From contig NZ_JABWRY020000001.1 in assembly GCF_014269205.2 (NCBI RefSeq), positions 682,001-746,000 on the forward strand: 64,000 nt of DNA. Reading direction: 5' to 3'. Below, one piece after another: positions 45,091-54,945 of this stretch. The notes beneath the pieces were generated by a model that made no database searches, had not been told where the DNA came from, and was given only the letters and a program-made list of their open reading frames with translations. This DNA comes from Pseudomonas kermanshahensis. Lineage in GTDB: Bacteria; Pseudomonadota; Gammaproteobacteria; Pseudomonadales; Pseudomonadaceae. Both the position numbers and the translations under genes were made by a program. The stretch's first letter is position 1. The number at the start of each line of letters is the position of its first letter.

Positions 45091-45652
45091 CTCTTCGCGG
45101 GGCAAGCCCGCTCCCACAGAGACTTCACTGCCCTTGAAACCAGTGTGGTAACTGTGGGCACAGGTACCACACTGTCCTTGAGACTGGCGGGCTTGCCTCC
45201 CACAGAGACTTCACTGCCCTTGAAACCAGTGTGGTACTTGTGGGCACAGGTCCACACTGTCCTTGAGACTGGCGGGCTTGCCTCCCACAGAGACTTCACT
45301 GCCCTTGAAACCAGTGTGGTACTTGTGGGCACAGGTCCACACTGTCCTTGAGACTGGCGGGCTTGCCTCCCACAGAGACTTCACTGCCCTTGAAACCAGT
45401 GTGGTACTTGTGGGCACAGGTCCACACTGTCCTTGAGACTGGCGGGCTTGCCTCCCACAGAGACTTCACTGCCCTTGAAACCAGTGTGGTACTTGTGGGC
45501 ACAGGTCCACACTGTCCTTGAGACTGGCGGGCTTGCCTCCCACAGAGACTTCACTGCCCTTGAAACCAGTGTGGTAACTGTGGGCACAGATACCACACTG
45601 TCCTTGAGACTGGCGGGCTTGCCTGTGGGAGCGGGCTTGCCCCGCGAAGAGG
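45091..45652. repeat. REP halves enclosing the tandem array
   Basis: The array at 45113-45624 is preceded by CTCTTCGCGGGGCAAGCCCG (from 45091) and followed by CGGGCTTGCCCCGCGAAGAG (to 45652), exact inverses. So the array sits in the loop of a REP pair. Confidence 0.8.
45113..45624. repeat. Six-copy 85-bp tandem repeat
   Basis: Units start at 45113, 45199, 45284, 45369, 45454 and 45539. The four inner units are identical at 85 bases; the first and last are 86 bases. Each holds an inverted repeat CAGTGTGG...CCACACTG, extended to CAGTGTGGTA...TACCACACTG in the two end units. Each unit also ends with a REP-like GCGGGCTTGCC. It fills the gap between converging gspK and phoX; small ORFs through it are repeat artefacts. 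Confidence 0.95.
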
Positions 45653-45691
45653 CCGGTACAGCCAGCACAAGGCTGACTGACCGGCATGCGA

Positions 45692-47770
45692 TCAGACTGT
45701 CCCGATCTCCCCGCCATCATCACGCTGAATCACCACGGTCGAAGCCCGCGGCCTTACCGTAGCCCCAGCCGGGGTAGCATCGGTCGCCTTGTCGGTATAC
45801 GGCCAGTTCTCCGGGTGCTGGATGTTGACGAACATCGACTTGTTGTCCGGGCTGAAGGCAATCCCCGTCACCTCGCAACCGTTCGGCCCGACAAAGAAGC
45901 GCCGCAAGTCCACCTGGTTCTGCGCGTTGACCGGCACTTGCTTGCCCGTGGCATCTACCAGGTCAGTGGGGATTACCGCCAGCAACTGGTCATTGGTGTA
46001 GTCGGTCAGCGTGGTTTCACCGTTGTCGGTCTCGAACCACAACACGCCACGGCTATCGAAGCTCATGCCGTCAGGGCTGGCGAACTGGTTCAGTTCGGTC
46101 AGGCCAGAGCGGTTGATGTCGGCGGTACCGGCGGCATTGGCGCCAAACACGAAGATGTCCCAGGTGAAGCTCAACTGGTCGTCGCTGTCGTGCCAGCGAA
46201 TGATGTGGCCGTGGCGGTTAGGGCCACGCGGGTTGGCCGCGTCGACTTTCTCTGGTGTACGCGCGCTGTTGTTGGTCAGGGTCAGGTAGACATCGCCATT
46301 GAGCGGGTTGACCGTGGTCCATTCTGGGCGGTCCATCGGGGTCGCGCCCACGGCATCGCCAGCACCCCGGGTGTTGAGGATGATGCCCGGCAGGTCACCG
46401 TACAGCGCGCCAAGGGTGCTGCCGGCGGTGGTGGGGGTGGCGACGTCGAGCAACAGCCACACGCCGGTGCCGTCGGCATTGAAGCGGGCCACATAGAGCT
46501 TGCCTTGGTCCATGTACTTGGCACCGGTGGCCAGGCGGTCGGCCGGGCTGGCGTCAGCGGCGTCCCACACGGCCGTGGAGACGAACTTGTACAAGTATTC
46601 GTTGTTCGAGTCGTCGCCCATGTACCAGACCAGCGGCTTGCCGGCCACCGGCAGGCCTGGGCAGCACCCTTCGTGGCGGAAGCGGCCTAGCGCGGTGCGC
46701 TTGGTGGCCAGGGTAGCGCTGTTGTACGGGTCGATCTCGACGATGTAGCCATAGGTGCTGGCTTCGTTGCGGTAGTCGTCGGTGGCGCTGGCGCCTTTGA
46801 CCGTTACGTCGAAACGGGCGAATTCGTCATTCACCTCGGTGCTGTCACCGGCGGCGCTTTCCCATTTGTACTGGCCGCTGGAGGTGCCTACGCCGATACG
46901 GCGCTGGTCTTCAGGGCGGGTGCCTTTGTTGACGAAGATGCCCGGCCAGTTCTCTTCGCAGGTCAGGTAGGTGCCCCACGGGGTGTAGCCGTTGCCGCAG
47001 TTGTTGTTGGTACCGCGGCAGTGGGTGCCGCCCGTGGAGTACTTGGTCTTGACGTGGTCGGTGCCGCGCAGCGGGCCGGTGATCTCCATGCGCGAGGCAG
47101 TGGTGAAGCGGCGGTTCAGCGGGTCGTTGTCGACCACCTGCCAGCGCCCGCTGACTTTCTGCAGGCGTACCACGCCGGCGCCGTGGGCGTTGATCTCTTT
47201 GCGGATTTCTTCGGCCGGGCGCTTGCCGTTGACGTCAGTGGTCGGGCCGGCCGGGTGCAGGGCTGCCGCGTCGATGTATTCGAAGTTGATGGCCAGCAAG
47301 CCGTCTTCGGAGCTGCCATTGATCGGGAAGAAGTGCATGCCGTCGTGGTGCATGCCCATGGCATTGGCCTGGTCGGTCGAGGTGTTGCTGCCATCGGACT
47401 TCCACGGGTTGCCATTGCTGTTCAGCGGGGTGCCCCACGGTGCCAGCACATAGGCGCTGTAGCCTGCGGCGACGACACAGGCATCGGTGCGCGAGCCTGG
47501 GATGGACTGGAAGCCCAGTGCCAGTTTCGGGACTTCCGGTTCGGTTACCGGTGGCTCGGTCACCGGTGGTTCGGTGACAGGATCATCGTGATCGGAACCG
47601 CCATCACCGTCGAAGCAGCCTGTTAGGCCGGTCCCGGCGATCATGGCAATGGCGGCGCCCAGGCTGCCGCGCATGATGCTGCGGCGGCTCAGGTAGGCGT
47701 CCATGACGCTGGCCATCGGCAGATTGCCGCTGTGGTTCCGGTCCAGGTTGTCGCCGGTATCTCGACTCAT
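45692..47770 (-). CDS. PhoX-family alkaline phosphatase (UxpB-like), Tat lipoprotein
   Basis: A 692-residue PhoX (DUF839) enzyme. The N-terminus has a twin-arginine signal (LSRRSIMRGSLG) followed by LTGC, a lipobox-like Cys, and a Pro/Glu linker. Family blocks: TYLTCEENWPG, GRFRHEGCCPGLP, YMGDDSNNEYLYKF, FASPDGMSFDSRGVLWFETD and IQHPENWP. PhoX enzymes bind Fe and Ca and hydrolyse phosphate esters. Beside tatABC and T2SS genes, it is probably the Tat-exported, Xcp-secreted phosphatase reported for P. putida as UxpB. AAGGA precedes ATG 47770. Confidence 0.92.
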   Translation of the reverse strand: MSRDTGDNLDRNHSGNLPMASVMDAYLSRRSIMRGSLGAAIAMIAGTGLTGCFDGDGGSDHDDPVTEPPVTEPPVTEPEVPKLALGFQSIPGSRTDACVVAAGYSAYVLAPWGTPLNSNGNPWKSDGSNTSTDQANAMGMHHDGMHFFPINGSSEDGLLAINFEYIDAAALHPAGPTTDVNGKRPAEEIRKEINAHGAGVVRLQKVSGRWQVVDNDPLNRRFTTASRMEITGPLRGTDHVKTKYSTGGTHCRGTNNNCGNGYTPWGTYLTCEENWPGIFVNKGTRPEDQRRIGVGTSSGQYKWESAAGDSTEVNDEFARFDVTVKGASATDDYRNEASTYGYIVEIDPYNSATLATKRTALGRFRHEGCCPGLPVAGKPLVWYMGDDSNNEYLYKFVSTAVWDAADASPADRLATGAKYMDQGKLYVARFNADGTGVWLLLDVATPTTAGSTLGALYGDLPGIILNTRGAGDAVGATPMDRPEWTTVNPLNGDVYLTLTNNSARTPEKVDAANPRGPNRHGHIIRWHDSDDQLSFTWDIFVFGANAAGTADINRSGLTELNQFASPDGMSFDSRGVLWFETDNGETTLTDYTNDQLLAVIPTDLVDATGKQVPVNAQNQVDLRRFFVGPNGCEVTGIAFSPDNKSMFVNIQHPENWPYTDKATDATPAGATVRPRASTVVIQRDDGGEIGTV

Positions 47771-47909
47771 CAGGGTGTCCTTATGTTGGCTGAGTTAGAG
47801 GAAACCGCGACTTTAGAGCGCAAGTATGATGATTCCTTGGCAGAAATATGAACGCGCGCTTAAAACTACTCGTTCTTACGTTTGGAACTGACAGATCAAT
47901 TCGGAATTG

Positions 47910-47938
47910 CTGTCTGATTTCTGCCATTAAACTGTCAT
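47910..47938 (+). promoter_or_regulatory. Pho box, three repeats, upstream of the uxpA-gsp operon
   Basis: CTGTCTG (47910-47916), CTGCCAT (47921-47927) and CTGTCAT (47932-47938) repeat every 11 bases with 4-base AT-rich spacers, the classic PhoB site. It lies about 57 bases before the uxpA-like start and so should activate the secretion operon under phosphate limitation. Confidence 0.85.
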
Positions 47939-47994
47939 GCGAACGCCGCAACATCCGGAGCCCAACGTGAACTTGGTTAAGGATGGCGGGCTCG

Positions 47995-49635
47995 ATGGTA
48001 AGCAGTGTGAACAGGCGCGAAGTGATCAGCTGGATGGGCGTCGGTGCCTTGGCACCCTTGCTCGGCGCCTGTTCCGCCTTGCCAGGCCAACGGGGTGGCA
48101 ATGCCAACCTGGATTTGCTGTATGTCGCCGACACCCTCGATGCCCGCCAGCCCGGGCTGGCCGTTGTCCCGGCAACGCGCCTGGGGCCGGTCAGCCACCT
48201 GGGGCGTGCGCCGTGGATGACCGGTGCCAGTGCCAGCATCGCCTTCCCGCACTTGGCCCCCTTGCTCGATGCCAGCCAGGCCGCGCACGCCAACCTCGGT
48301 GGTTACGCCGTGCTGGCCGCATTGCTGGAGCAGTTGCGTGGCGAGGCCGGGGCGGGCAACAGCCTGACCCTGGAAAACGGCCAAGGCTGGAACGGCAGCG
48401 GCCTGGCCTACCTGACCCAAGGTGAAAGCGGCGTGCAGGGCAGCCAACTGCTGGGCAGCGACGCACGCGTCAGCAGTGACGAGCGTGTGCTCTGGCCGCA
48501 GCGCAGCACGGCGCTGTACCGGCAGGCTGCTGCCATTACGCTGGGCGCGGGGCTGGCCGACGAACAACGTGAAACCCTGGGGCTTGAAGCACTGCACCTG
48601 TTCGAGCGGGGCGGTGCGCGGATTGCCGTGGTCGGCGTGACCGACCCTTACGCCCAAGACCAGAAAGCCTCCCTCAAACAGTGGTACCAGTCTTTGCTGC
48701 CGGTATTCGAGCAGGCCCGGCGCGAAGCCGACCTGGTCGTGGCCATGGCCGATGTGGGCACCGGGCCTGGGCTGTGGCTGGCTGAACGGCTGCCGGCAAT
48801 CGACGTGTTGCTCTGTGCGCGTGGCCAGGACCTGTGGCCGACGCCCGTGCAGGCCACCCAGGCCAACGGCCGCCGCGTACCGGTGCTGTTTGCCGGGTGC
48901 CGGGGCAGCGGGGCGTTTCGCCTGCGTTGCCAACAGGTGGCCGGGCAATGGCAGTTCGAGGGGCGTTTCTTCCCAGCGTTCGAACCGCAGCTTTCCCCGG
49001 CTGCACGGGTGCGCGCCGGGCAATTTCAGGCACAACTGAACCAACAGCGCGCCGGCCACGCGGCATGGCTCGACCAACCACTGGCCAAGGCACCCCAGGC
49101 CTTGTGGCGGCGTGACACCCGCGGCGGCAGCTGGGACCGCCTGCTGCACCAGGCCCTGGCCGATGACAACAATTTGCCTGTGCTGCTGCCGGGCCTGCGC
49201 TATGACTGCCCATTGGCCGCAGGTGCAGCGATCACCCGCGAGCACCTGATCAGCCTGACCGGCGGGTACCCGGCCCCGGTGGTCGAGGCCCCGGCCCGGC
49301 AGGTGGAGCAAGTGCTGGAAAATGCCGCAGAACAGTTGTTCGGCGACCCGCTGCTGCTGGACAACAGCCAAGACCTGCCGCGCTGGCAAGGCCAGGCCTG
49401 GGGTGTCAGCTACAGCCCGCAAGGCAAGCGCATCACCGGCCTGGAACCGGTCCAGGGGCTGTGCCGCACCTTTGGCCTGCAGTTCGCGTCGCAGGCCGGC
49501 GAGCCACTTTGGCAGCGGGTAGAAGCCTGGCTGACGCGGCAAGGCGCCGACTGGCAACTGGCACCGCTGCAGGTGCCCGAGGTGCGCTATGTGCAGGGGC
49601 ACCCGGGCTGGCATCCACGGCAGTTGGCTTCGTGA
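47995..49635 (+). CDS. UxpA-like exported protein, 5'-nucleotidase/SoxB-type fold
   Basis: A 546-residue protein with a twin-arginine lipoprotein signal (VNRREVISWMGVGALAPLLGAC). The layout follows 5'-nucleotidase/SoxB proteins, but expected metal ligands look changed: YVADTLDARQ where DTHG is usual, NGQGWNGS for GGDxWQGS, and SSDERVLWP for the NHE loop. It may bind rather than cleave phosphate compounds. By position it matches UxpA, a P. putida Xcp substrate. I chose ATG 47995 with TAAGGA upstream; ATG 47983 is too close to it. It overlaps gspC by 4 bases. Confidence 0.75.
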   Translation: MVSSVNRREVISWMGVGALAPLLGACSALPGQRGGNANLDLLYVADTLDARQPGLAVVPATRLGPVSHLGRAPWMTGASASIAFPHLAPLLDASQAAHANLGGYAVLAALLEQLRGEAGAGNSLTLENGQGWNGSGLAYLTQGESGVQGSQLLGSDARVSSDERVLWPQRSTALYRQAAAITLGAGLADEQRETLGLEALHLFERGGARIAVVGVTDPYAQDQKASLKQWYQSLLPVFEQARREADLVVAMADVGTGPGLWLAERLPAIDVLLCARGQDLWPTPVQATQANGRRVPVLFAGCRGSGAFRLRCQQVAGQWQFEGRFFPAFEPQLSPAARVRAGQFQAQLNQQRAGHAAWLDQPLAKAPQALWRRDTRGGSWDRLLHQALADDNNLPVLLPGLRYDCPLAAGAAITREHLISLTGGYPAPVVEAPARQVEQVLENAAEQLFGDPLLLDNSQDLPRWQGQAWGVSYSPQGKRITGLEPVQGLCRTFGLQFASQAGEPLWQRVEAWLTRQGADWQLAPLQVPEVRYVQGHPGWHPRQLAS

Positions 49636-50057
49636 GCCTTGGCTCGCGGTTGCTCACCGGTGGTTGCCTGACGTTGGCAGGTTGGCTGGCGGCGCAGTGC
49701 GTGCTGCAACTGGGCCGCCAGCCACAACCGGCCAGCCCCGCCCAGGCGGCCGCAGCCCAGTTGCCTGGGTTGATGGTCGGCCATTGGCAGGCGCCGGTCG
49801 ATGACGGCGCGATCGTCATCACCCGTTTGCCACTGCACTACCTGGGCGGCCTCAAGGCCCAGCCGTTGTCGGCCAGCGTGGTGGTGCTGCGCTACGGCCA
49901 GCAGGTGCGCACGCTGGCCCGCGGCCAGCGCCTGGCGCCAGGGATCGTGCTGCAGGACATCGACACCGATGGCCTGATTTTCAACAACCAGGGGCGGCGC
50001 GAACGCCTGCCCTGGCCGCCACGCCCCGCCGTGACCGGCTTCAAGCGGCAAGGATGA
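49632..50057 (+). CDS. gspC: Type II secretion GspC
   Basis: A 141-residue inner-membrane protein starting at GTG 49632, which overlaps the uxpA stop. It has one membrane segment (LLTGGCLTLAGWLAAQCVL) and an HR domain (LPGLMVGHW, YGQQVRTLARGQRLAPGIV, IFNNQGRRERLPWP) that contacts the secretin. It ends without a PDZ domain, the short form seen in some pseudomonads. Confidence 0.88.
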   Translation: MSLGSRLLTGGCLTLAGWLAAQCVLQLGRQPQPASPAQAAAAQLPGLMVGHWQAPVDDGAIVITRLPLHYLGGLKAQPLSASVVVLRYGQQVRTLARGQRLAPGIVLQDIDTDGLIFNNQGRRERLPWPPRPAVTGFKRQG

Positions 50058-50060
50058 ACG

Positions 50061-51836
50061 ATGCCTGTTAAATACTGCGTGGCGGCTGCGCTGAGCCTGG
50101 CCTTGGCCGTGGCCTTACCCCAGGCCAGCGCCGAGGAGCCGGTGTTCGATGACAACGGCACGCCGATGTACGAAGTGAACTTCGTCGACACCGAACTGGG
50201 CGAGTTCATCGACAGCGTGTCGCGCATCACCGGCACCACGTTCATCGTCGACCCCCGGGTGAAGGGCAAGGTCACCGTGCGCACCGTCGACCTGCACGAC
50301 GCCGATGCCATCTATGACATCTTCCTGGCGCAGCTGCGCGCCCAGGGTTACGCCACCGTCGACCTGCCCAATGGCAGCGTGAAGATCGTCCCCGACCAGG
50401 CGGCGCGCCTGGAACCGGTGCCGGTGGAGCCTGCCGGGCAGCAGGGCGCGGGCAGCGACAGCGTGGCCACGCGGGTATTCGATTTACGCAACGCGGCCAC
50501 CGAGCAAGTGGTTGGCATCCTCAAACCCCTGGTCGACCCACGGGTAGGGGTGATCACCCCGTACCCGGCCGCGCACCAGTTGGTGGTTACCGACTGGCGC
50601 AGCAACCTCGAACGCATCGCCAGCCTGCTGCGCCAGCTTGACCGCCCCAGCGAAGCAGTGGGCAGCGCCAGCACCCAAGTCATGTACCTGCGCCACGCCA
50701 ATGCCAGTGAAGTGGTGAAGGTATTGCGCGGGCTCAGCCAGGAAGGCATGGCACCGGCGCAAAGCACAGGCGAAGGGGAGAGCAAAGAGCCGCCGGTGAC
50801 GGCCGCTGCCAGTAGTTCGGGCATCCGCCTGGAGTACGAAGAGGGCACCAATGCCGTGGTCATGGTCGGCCCCGACAGCGAACTGGCCGCCTACCGCGCC
50901 ATCGTCGAGCAACTGGATATCCGCCGCGCCCAAGTGGTGGTCGAGGCGATCATCGCCGAGGTCTCCGACAGCAGTGCGCAAGAGCTGGGCGTGCAGTGGT
51001 TGTTCGCTGACGAGAAGTTCGGTGCCGGTATCGTCAACTTTGGCAGCAATGGGGTGAACATCGCCAACATTGCGGGGGCTGCGGCCAGCGAAGACAATGA
51101 GGCACTGGGCAAACTGCTGTCGGCCACCACGGGTGCCACGGCGGGCATCGGCCATTTTGGGGGCGGTTTCAACTTTGCCATGCTGGTCAATGCGCTCAAG
51201 GGCAAGAGCGGTTTCAACCTGCTCTCCACCCCGACCCTGCTGACCCTGGACAATGCCGAGGCGTCGATCCTGGTCGGTCAGGAAGTGCCCTTCGTCACCG
51301 GCTCCGTGACACAGAACAACGCCAACCCTTACCAAACCATCGAGCGCAAGGAAGTCGGGGTCAAGCTGCGGATCAAGCCGCAGATCAACGTCGACAACAG
51401 CGTGCGCCTGGACATCGTCCAGGAGGTCTCGTCGATTGCCGATTCCAGCGCCGCCAGCGATGTGATCACCAACAAGCGTGAGATCAAGACCAAGGTCATG
51501 GTCGAAGACAACGGCCTGGTGATTCTGGGCGGGCTGATCAGCGACGAGCTGAGCACAAGCAACCAGCGGGTGCCGCTGCTCGGGGACATTCCTTACCTGG
51601 GCCGGCTGTTCCGCTCCGACGCCAGCAAGAACACCAAGCAGAACCTGATGGTTTTCATCCGCCCGCGCATCCTGCGCGACGGGCCGAGCCTGGCCGGGCT
51701 CAGCGAGAGCAAGTACCGCACCTTGCAACAGACCACCCCGCTCCAGTTGCCAAACCTTGCGGGCGCAGAAGGTGGTACGCCACTGCTGCAGGTGTTCCCC
51801 GCCAGCCGAGCGCGCCTGGAAGGGGGGGACTGGTGA
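50061..51836 (+). CDS. gspD: Type II secretion secretin GspD
   Basis: A 591-residue outer-membrane secretin. The signal peptide ends QASAEEP. N0 to N3 domains follow ([59 protein letters not shown]-type [18 protein letters not shown]), then the secretin barrel with [11 protein letters not shown] and [13 protein letters not shown]. It forms the exit pore. It lies in the overlapping gsp operon. Confidence 0.96.
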   Translation: MPVKYCVAAALSLALAVALPQASAEEPVFDDNGTPMYEVNFVDTELGEFIDSVSRITGTTFIVDPRVKGKVTVRTVDLHDADAIYDIFLAQLRAQGYATVDLPNGSVKIVPDQAARLEPVPVEPAGQQGAGSDSVATRVFDLRNAATEQVVGILKPLVDPRVGVITPYPAAHQLVVTDWRSNLERIASLLRQLDRPSEAVGSASTQVMYLRHANASEVVKVLRGLSQEGMAPAQSTGEGESKEPPVTAAASSSGIRLEYEEGTNAVVMVGPDSELAAYRAIVEQLDIRRAQVVVEAIIAEVSDSSAQELGVQWLFADEKFGAGIVNFGSNGVNIANIAGAAASEDNEALGKLLSATTGATAGIGHFGGGFNFAMLVNALKGKSGFNLLSTPTLLTLDNAEASILVGQEVPFVTGSVTQNNANPYQTIERKEVGVKLRIKPQINVDNSVRLDIVQEVSSIADSSAASDVITNKREIKTKVMVEDNGLVILGGLISDELSTSNQRVPLLGDIPYLGRLFRSDASKNTKQNLMVFIRPRILRDGPSLAGLSESKYRTLQQTTPLQLPNLAGAEGGTPLLQVFPASRARLEGGDW

Positions 51837-53284
51837 TGCTGCCCTATCGCCTGGCACGCCAGACCGGCCTGGCCATGACCCCGACCGACAGCGGCTGGCA
51901 ATTGTGGCTGCGCCGCGACGCCGACAGCGGCCAGCTGCAGGAGCTGCTGCGCGTGCATGGCCAGCCCAGCGCGCTGGCCTACCTGGAGCCTGCGGCATTC
52001 GACGAGCAGTTGGGCCAGCTTTATCAGGGCGGCGATGCGGCCACCGAAGCGCTGATCGAAGGCATTGGCGACCAGGTAGACCTCGACAGCCTGATGAGCG
52101 AGATGCCGCGCATCGAAGACTTGCTCGAAAGCGATGACGAGGCGCCGGTCATCCGCCTGATCAACGGCCTGTTCGGCCAGGCCTTGCGACTGCGTGCCTC
52201 GGACATTCATATCGAGACCTTCGAGCAGAGCCTGGTGGTGCGCCTGCGGGTCGACGGCCACCTGCGCGAGGTGCTGCGCCCGCCGCGGGCGCTGTCGGCG
52301 ATGCTGGTGTCGCGGATCAAAGTCATGGCGCGGCTGGACATCGCCGAGAAACGCCAGCCCCAGGACGGTCGCATCACCTTGCGTGCGGCGGGGCGTGAGG
52401 TCGATGTGCGGGTGTCGACCTTGCCCGGCATCCACGGCGAGCGCGTGGTGATGCGTGTGCTCGACAAGCAGGCCAGCCTGCTGGCGCTGGCCAACCTGGG
52501 CATGCCGGCAGCGGTGCTCGATGGCCTGCGCAGCTGCCTGGCGCGGCCCAATGGCATCGTGCTGTCCACCGGCCCGACCGGCTCGGGCAAGACCACCACG
52601 CTGTACGCCAGCCTCAACAGCCTCAACGATGGCAGCCGCAACATCCTCACCGTCGAAGACCCGGTGGAGTACGCCATCGCCGGCATCGGCCAGACCGCGA
52701 TTAACCCCCGCGCCGGGCTGACATTCGCCACGGGCCTGCGGGCCATCCTGCGCCAGGACCCGGATGTGATCATGCTGGGTGAGATCCGCGACCAGGAAAC
52801 CGCGCAGATAGCCGTGCAGGCCAGCCTCACCGGCCACTTGGTGCTGTCGACCCTGCACACCAACAGTGCGGTGGGCGCGGTGACCCGTTTGCGCGACATG
52901 GGCATCGAACCGTTCCTGATCGCCTCGTGCCTGCGCGGTGTGTTGGCGCAGCGCCTGGTGCGGCGGCTGTGCCAGTGCGCGGTGGCGCAGCCGCTACAAG
53001 CGGCCGAGCGTGACCTGTGGCCTGAGCTGTGTGCATTGGGCAGCAGTTACCACGCAGTGGGGTGTGAGCTGTGCCAGGGCAGCGGTTATGTCGGGCGCCT
53101 GGGCCTCTACGAATTCATCGAACTGGACGCCGGCCTGATCGCGCTGCTGTACGACGGCGCCAGTGAGCAAGCCATGCAGGACTACTTGGCCGATCGTCGA
53201 CGCAGCCTGGTGGCCATGGCCAGTGATTGCCTGGCGCGGGGCGAAACCAGCCTGGCCGAAGTGCTGCGCGCGGTGCAGGGCTGA
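51836..53284 (+). CDS. gspE: Type II secretion ATPase GspE
   Basis: A 482-residue ATPase. Walker A is [17 protein letters not shown], the Asp box [20 protein letters not shown] and the His box [14 protein letters not shown]. Cys pairs (LCQC, CELC) near the C-terminus may bind zinc. It drives pseudopilus assembly. ATG 51836 overlaps the gspD stop; GTG 51833 is also possible. Confidence 0.95.
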   Translation: MLPYRLARQTGLAMTPTDSGWQLWLRRDADSGQLQELLRVHGQPSALAYLEPAAFDEQLGQLYQGGDAATEALIEGIGDQVDLDSLMSEMPRIEDLLESDDEAPVIRLINGLFGQALRLRASDIHIETFEQSLVVRLRVDGHLREVLRPPRALSAMLVSRIKVMARLDIAEKRQPQDGRITLRAAGREVDVRVSTLPGIHGERVVMRVLDKQASLLALANLGMPAAVLDGLRSCLARPNGIVLSTGPTGSGKTTTLYASLNSLNDGSRNILTVEDPVEYAIAGIGQTAINPRAGLTFATGLRAILRQDPDVIMLGEIRDQETAQIAVQASLTGHLVLSTLHTNSAVGAVTRLRDMGIEPFLIASCLRGVLAQRLVRRLCQCAVAQPLQAAERDLWPELCALGSSYHAVGCELCQGSGYVGRLGLYEFIELDAGLIALLYDGASEQAMQDYLADRRRSLVAMASDCLARGETSLAEVLRAVQG

Positions 53285-53287
53285 GCC

Positions 53288-54490
53288 ATGCCGACTTATC
53301 GCTATCAAGCCGTCGACCTGGCCGGCAAAGCCCACAAGGCCAGCCTGCAGGCCGACAGCGAGCGCCATGCACGGCAACTGTTGCGTGAGCAGGGCCTGTT
53401 CGCCCGCCAATTGCAACGCCAGGAGGCAGGTACCCGGCAACCCCGCCGCCAGCGCTTGAGCCGTGCACAGTTGTGCGAGTTGACCCGCCAGTTGGCGACG
53501 TTGACTGGCGCGGGCATACCCTTGGTCGATGCCTTGGCCACACTCGAACGGCAATTGCGCCAGCCGGCCTTGCACAGCGTGCTGGTGGCCTTGCGCGGCT
53601 CGCTCGCCGAAGGCCTGGGGCTGGCGCGTAGCCTGGCCCGCCAGGGGGCGCCGTTCAGTGGCCTGTACTGTGCGCTGGTCGAGGCCGGTGAGCGCTCTGG
53701 GCGGCTGGCCCAGGTGCTCACGCGCCTGGCCGATCACCTGGAGCAGGTGCAACGGCAACAGCACAAAGCGCGTACTGCCTTGATCTACCCGTGTGTGCTG
53801 ATGGGCGTGTCGCTGGCGGTGGTGGTCGGCCTGATGACGTTCGTAGTGCCCAAGCTCACCGAACAGTTCGCCCACGCCGGGCAGAGCCTGCCGTTGATTA
53901 CCGCCGTGCTGATCAGCCTGAGCCAAGGGCTGGTGCACGCCGGGCCGTGGCTACTGGGGTTGGCGCTGGCAGGGGCGCTGCTCGCCAACTGGCTGCTGCG
54001 CAAGCCGCATTGGTGCCTGCGCCGAGACGCGTGGCTGTTGCGCCTGCCACGTATCGGCAGCCTGCTGCAGGTGCTGGAAAGCGCACGCCTGGCGCGCAGC
54101 CTGGCGATTCTCAGCGGCAGTGGCGTAGCCCTGCTCGAAGCGTTGCAGGTGGCCACCGAGACGGTCGCCAACCGGCGCATTCGCCAGGCCATGGAACAGG
54201 TGCGCCAGCAGGTGCAGGGCGGCACCAGCCTGCACCGTGCGCTGGATGCCTGCCAACAGTTTCCGCCGTTGCTGGTGAACATGGTCGGCAGCGGCGAGGC
54301 CAGCGGCACACTGGCTGACATGCTCGAGCGCGTTGCCGACGACCAAGAACGCGGCTTCGCCCGCCAAGTGGACACCGCCATGGCGCTTTTCGAACCCCTG
54401 ATGATCCTGGTGATGGGCGCCGTGGTGCTGTTCATCGTGCTGGCGGTGCTGCTGCCGATCATGCAACTCAACCAGGGCCTGCAACTGTGA
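53288..54490 (+). CDS. gspF: Type II secretion inner-membrane protein GspF
   Basis: A 400-residue GspF/PilC protein. It has two repeats of the F domain (LTRQLATLTGAGIPLVDAL; ARSLAILSGSGVALLEAL) and three membrane segments (LIYPCVLMGVSLAVVVGLMT; LLGLALAGALLANWL; ILVMGAVVLFIVLAVLLP). It anchors the assembly platform. It overlaps gspG's upstream GTG by 4 bases. Confidence 0.95.
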   Translation: MPTYRYQAVDLAGKAHKASLQADSERHARQLLREQGLFARQLQRQEAGTRQPRRQRLSRAQLCELTRQLATLTGAGIPLVDALATLERQLRQPALHSVLVALRGSLAEGLGLARSLARQGAPFSGLYCALVEAGERSGRLAQVLTRLADHLEQVQRQQHKARTALIYPCVLMGVSLAVVVGLMTFVVPKLTEQFAHAGQSLPLITAVLISLSQGLVHAGPWLLGLALAGALLANWLLRKPHWCLRRDAWLLRLPRIGSLLQVLESARLARSLAILSGSGVALLEALQVATETVANRRIRQAMEQVRQQVQGGTSLHRALDACQQFPPLLVNMVGSGEASGTLADMLERVADDQERGFARQVDTAMALFEPLMILVMGAVVLFIVLAVLLPIMQLNQGLQL

Positions 54491-54507
54491 ACACAAGGAG
54501 TATTTCC

Positions 54508-54942
54508 ATGCAGCATCGTCGTAACCGTCAGCGTGGTTTCACCCTCATGGAGATCATGGTGGTGATCTTCATCATCGGCCTGCTGATCGCCGTGGTCGCC
54601 CCCAGCGTGCTGGGCAACCAAGACAAAGCCATGCGGCAGAAGGTGATGGCCGACCTTGCCACCCTCGAACAGGCACTGGACATGTATCGGCTGGATAACC
54701 TGCGGTTCCCAAGTAATGAACAAGGCCTGGCTGCGCTGGTGAAAAAACCGGCGCAGGAGCCGCTGCCGCGTTCGTGGCGCAGCGATGGTTATGTGCGCCG
54801 CTTGCCGGAAGATCCGTGGGGTACTCCTTACCAGTACCGCATGCCCGGTGAGCATGGCCGGGTGGATGTTTATTCGCTGGGCGCCGATGGTGTGCCGGGC
54901 GGCGAAGGTCAGGATGCCGACCTGGGTAACTGGGCGCTGTAA
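54508..54942 (+). CDS. gspG: Major pseudopilin GspG
   Basis: A 144-residue prepilin. The cleavage site and helix are RQRGFTLMEIMVVIFIIGLL with Glu5. The C-terminal part (DPWGTPYQYRMPGEHG, VYSLGADGVPGGEGQDADLG) is the calcium-site region of GspG. ATG 54508 follows AAGGAG by 7 bases; GTG 54487 is less likely. It forms the body of the pseudopilus. Confidence 0.96.
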   Translation: MQHRRNRQRGFTLMEIMVVIFIIGLLIAVVAPSVLGNQDKAMRQKVMADLATLEQALDMYRLDNLRFPSNEQGLAALVKKPAQEPLPRSWRSDGYVRRLPEDPWGTPYQYRMPGEHGRVDVYSLGADGVPGGEGQDADLGNWAL

Positions 54943-54945
54943 CCG

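Noticed and set aside
45113..45624. CRISPR array
   Set aside because: The whole 85-bp unit is repeated without variable spacers, and there are no cas genes.
45145..45762. Several small overlapping ORFs of about 68-109 residues on both strands
   Set aside because: They repeat the same peptide every 85 bases and exist only because the tandem repeat length leaves frames open; no start signal or family supports them.
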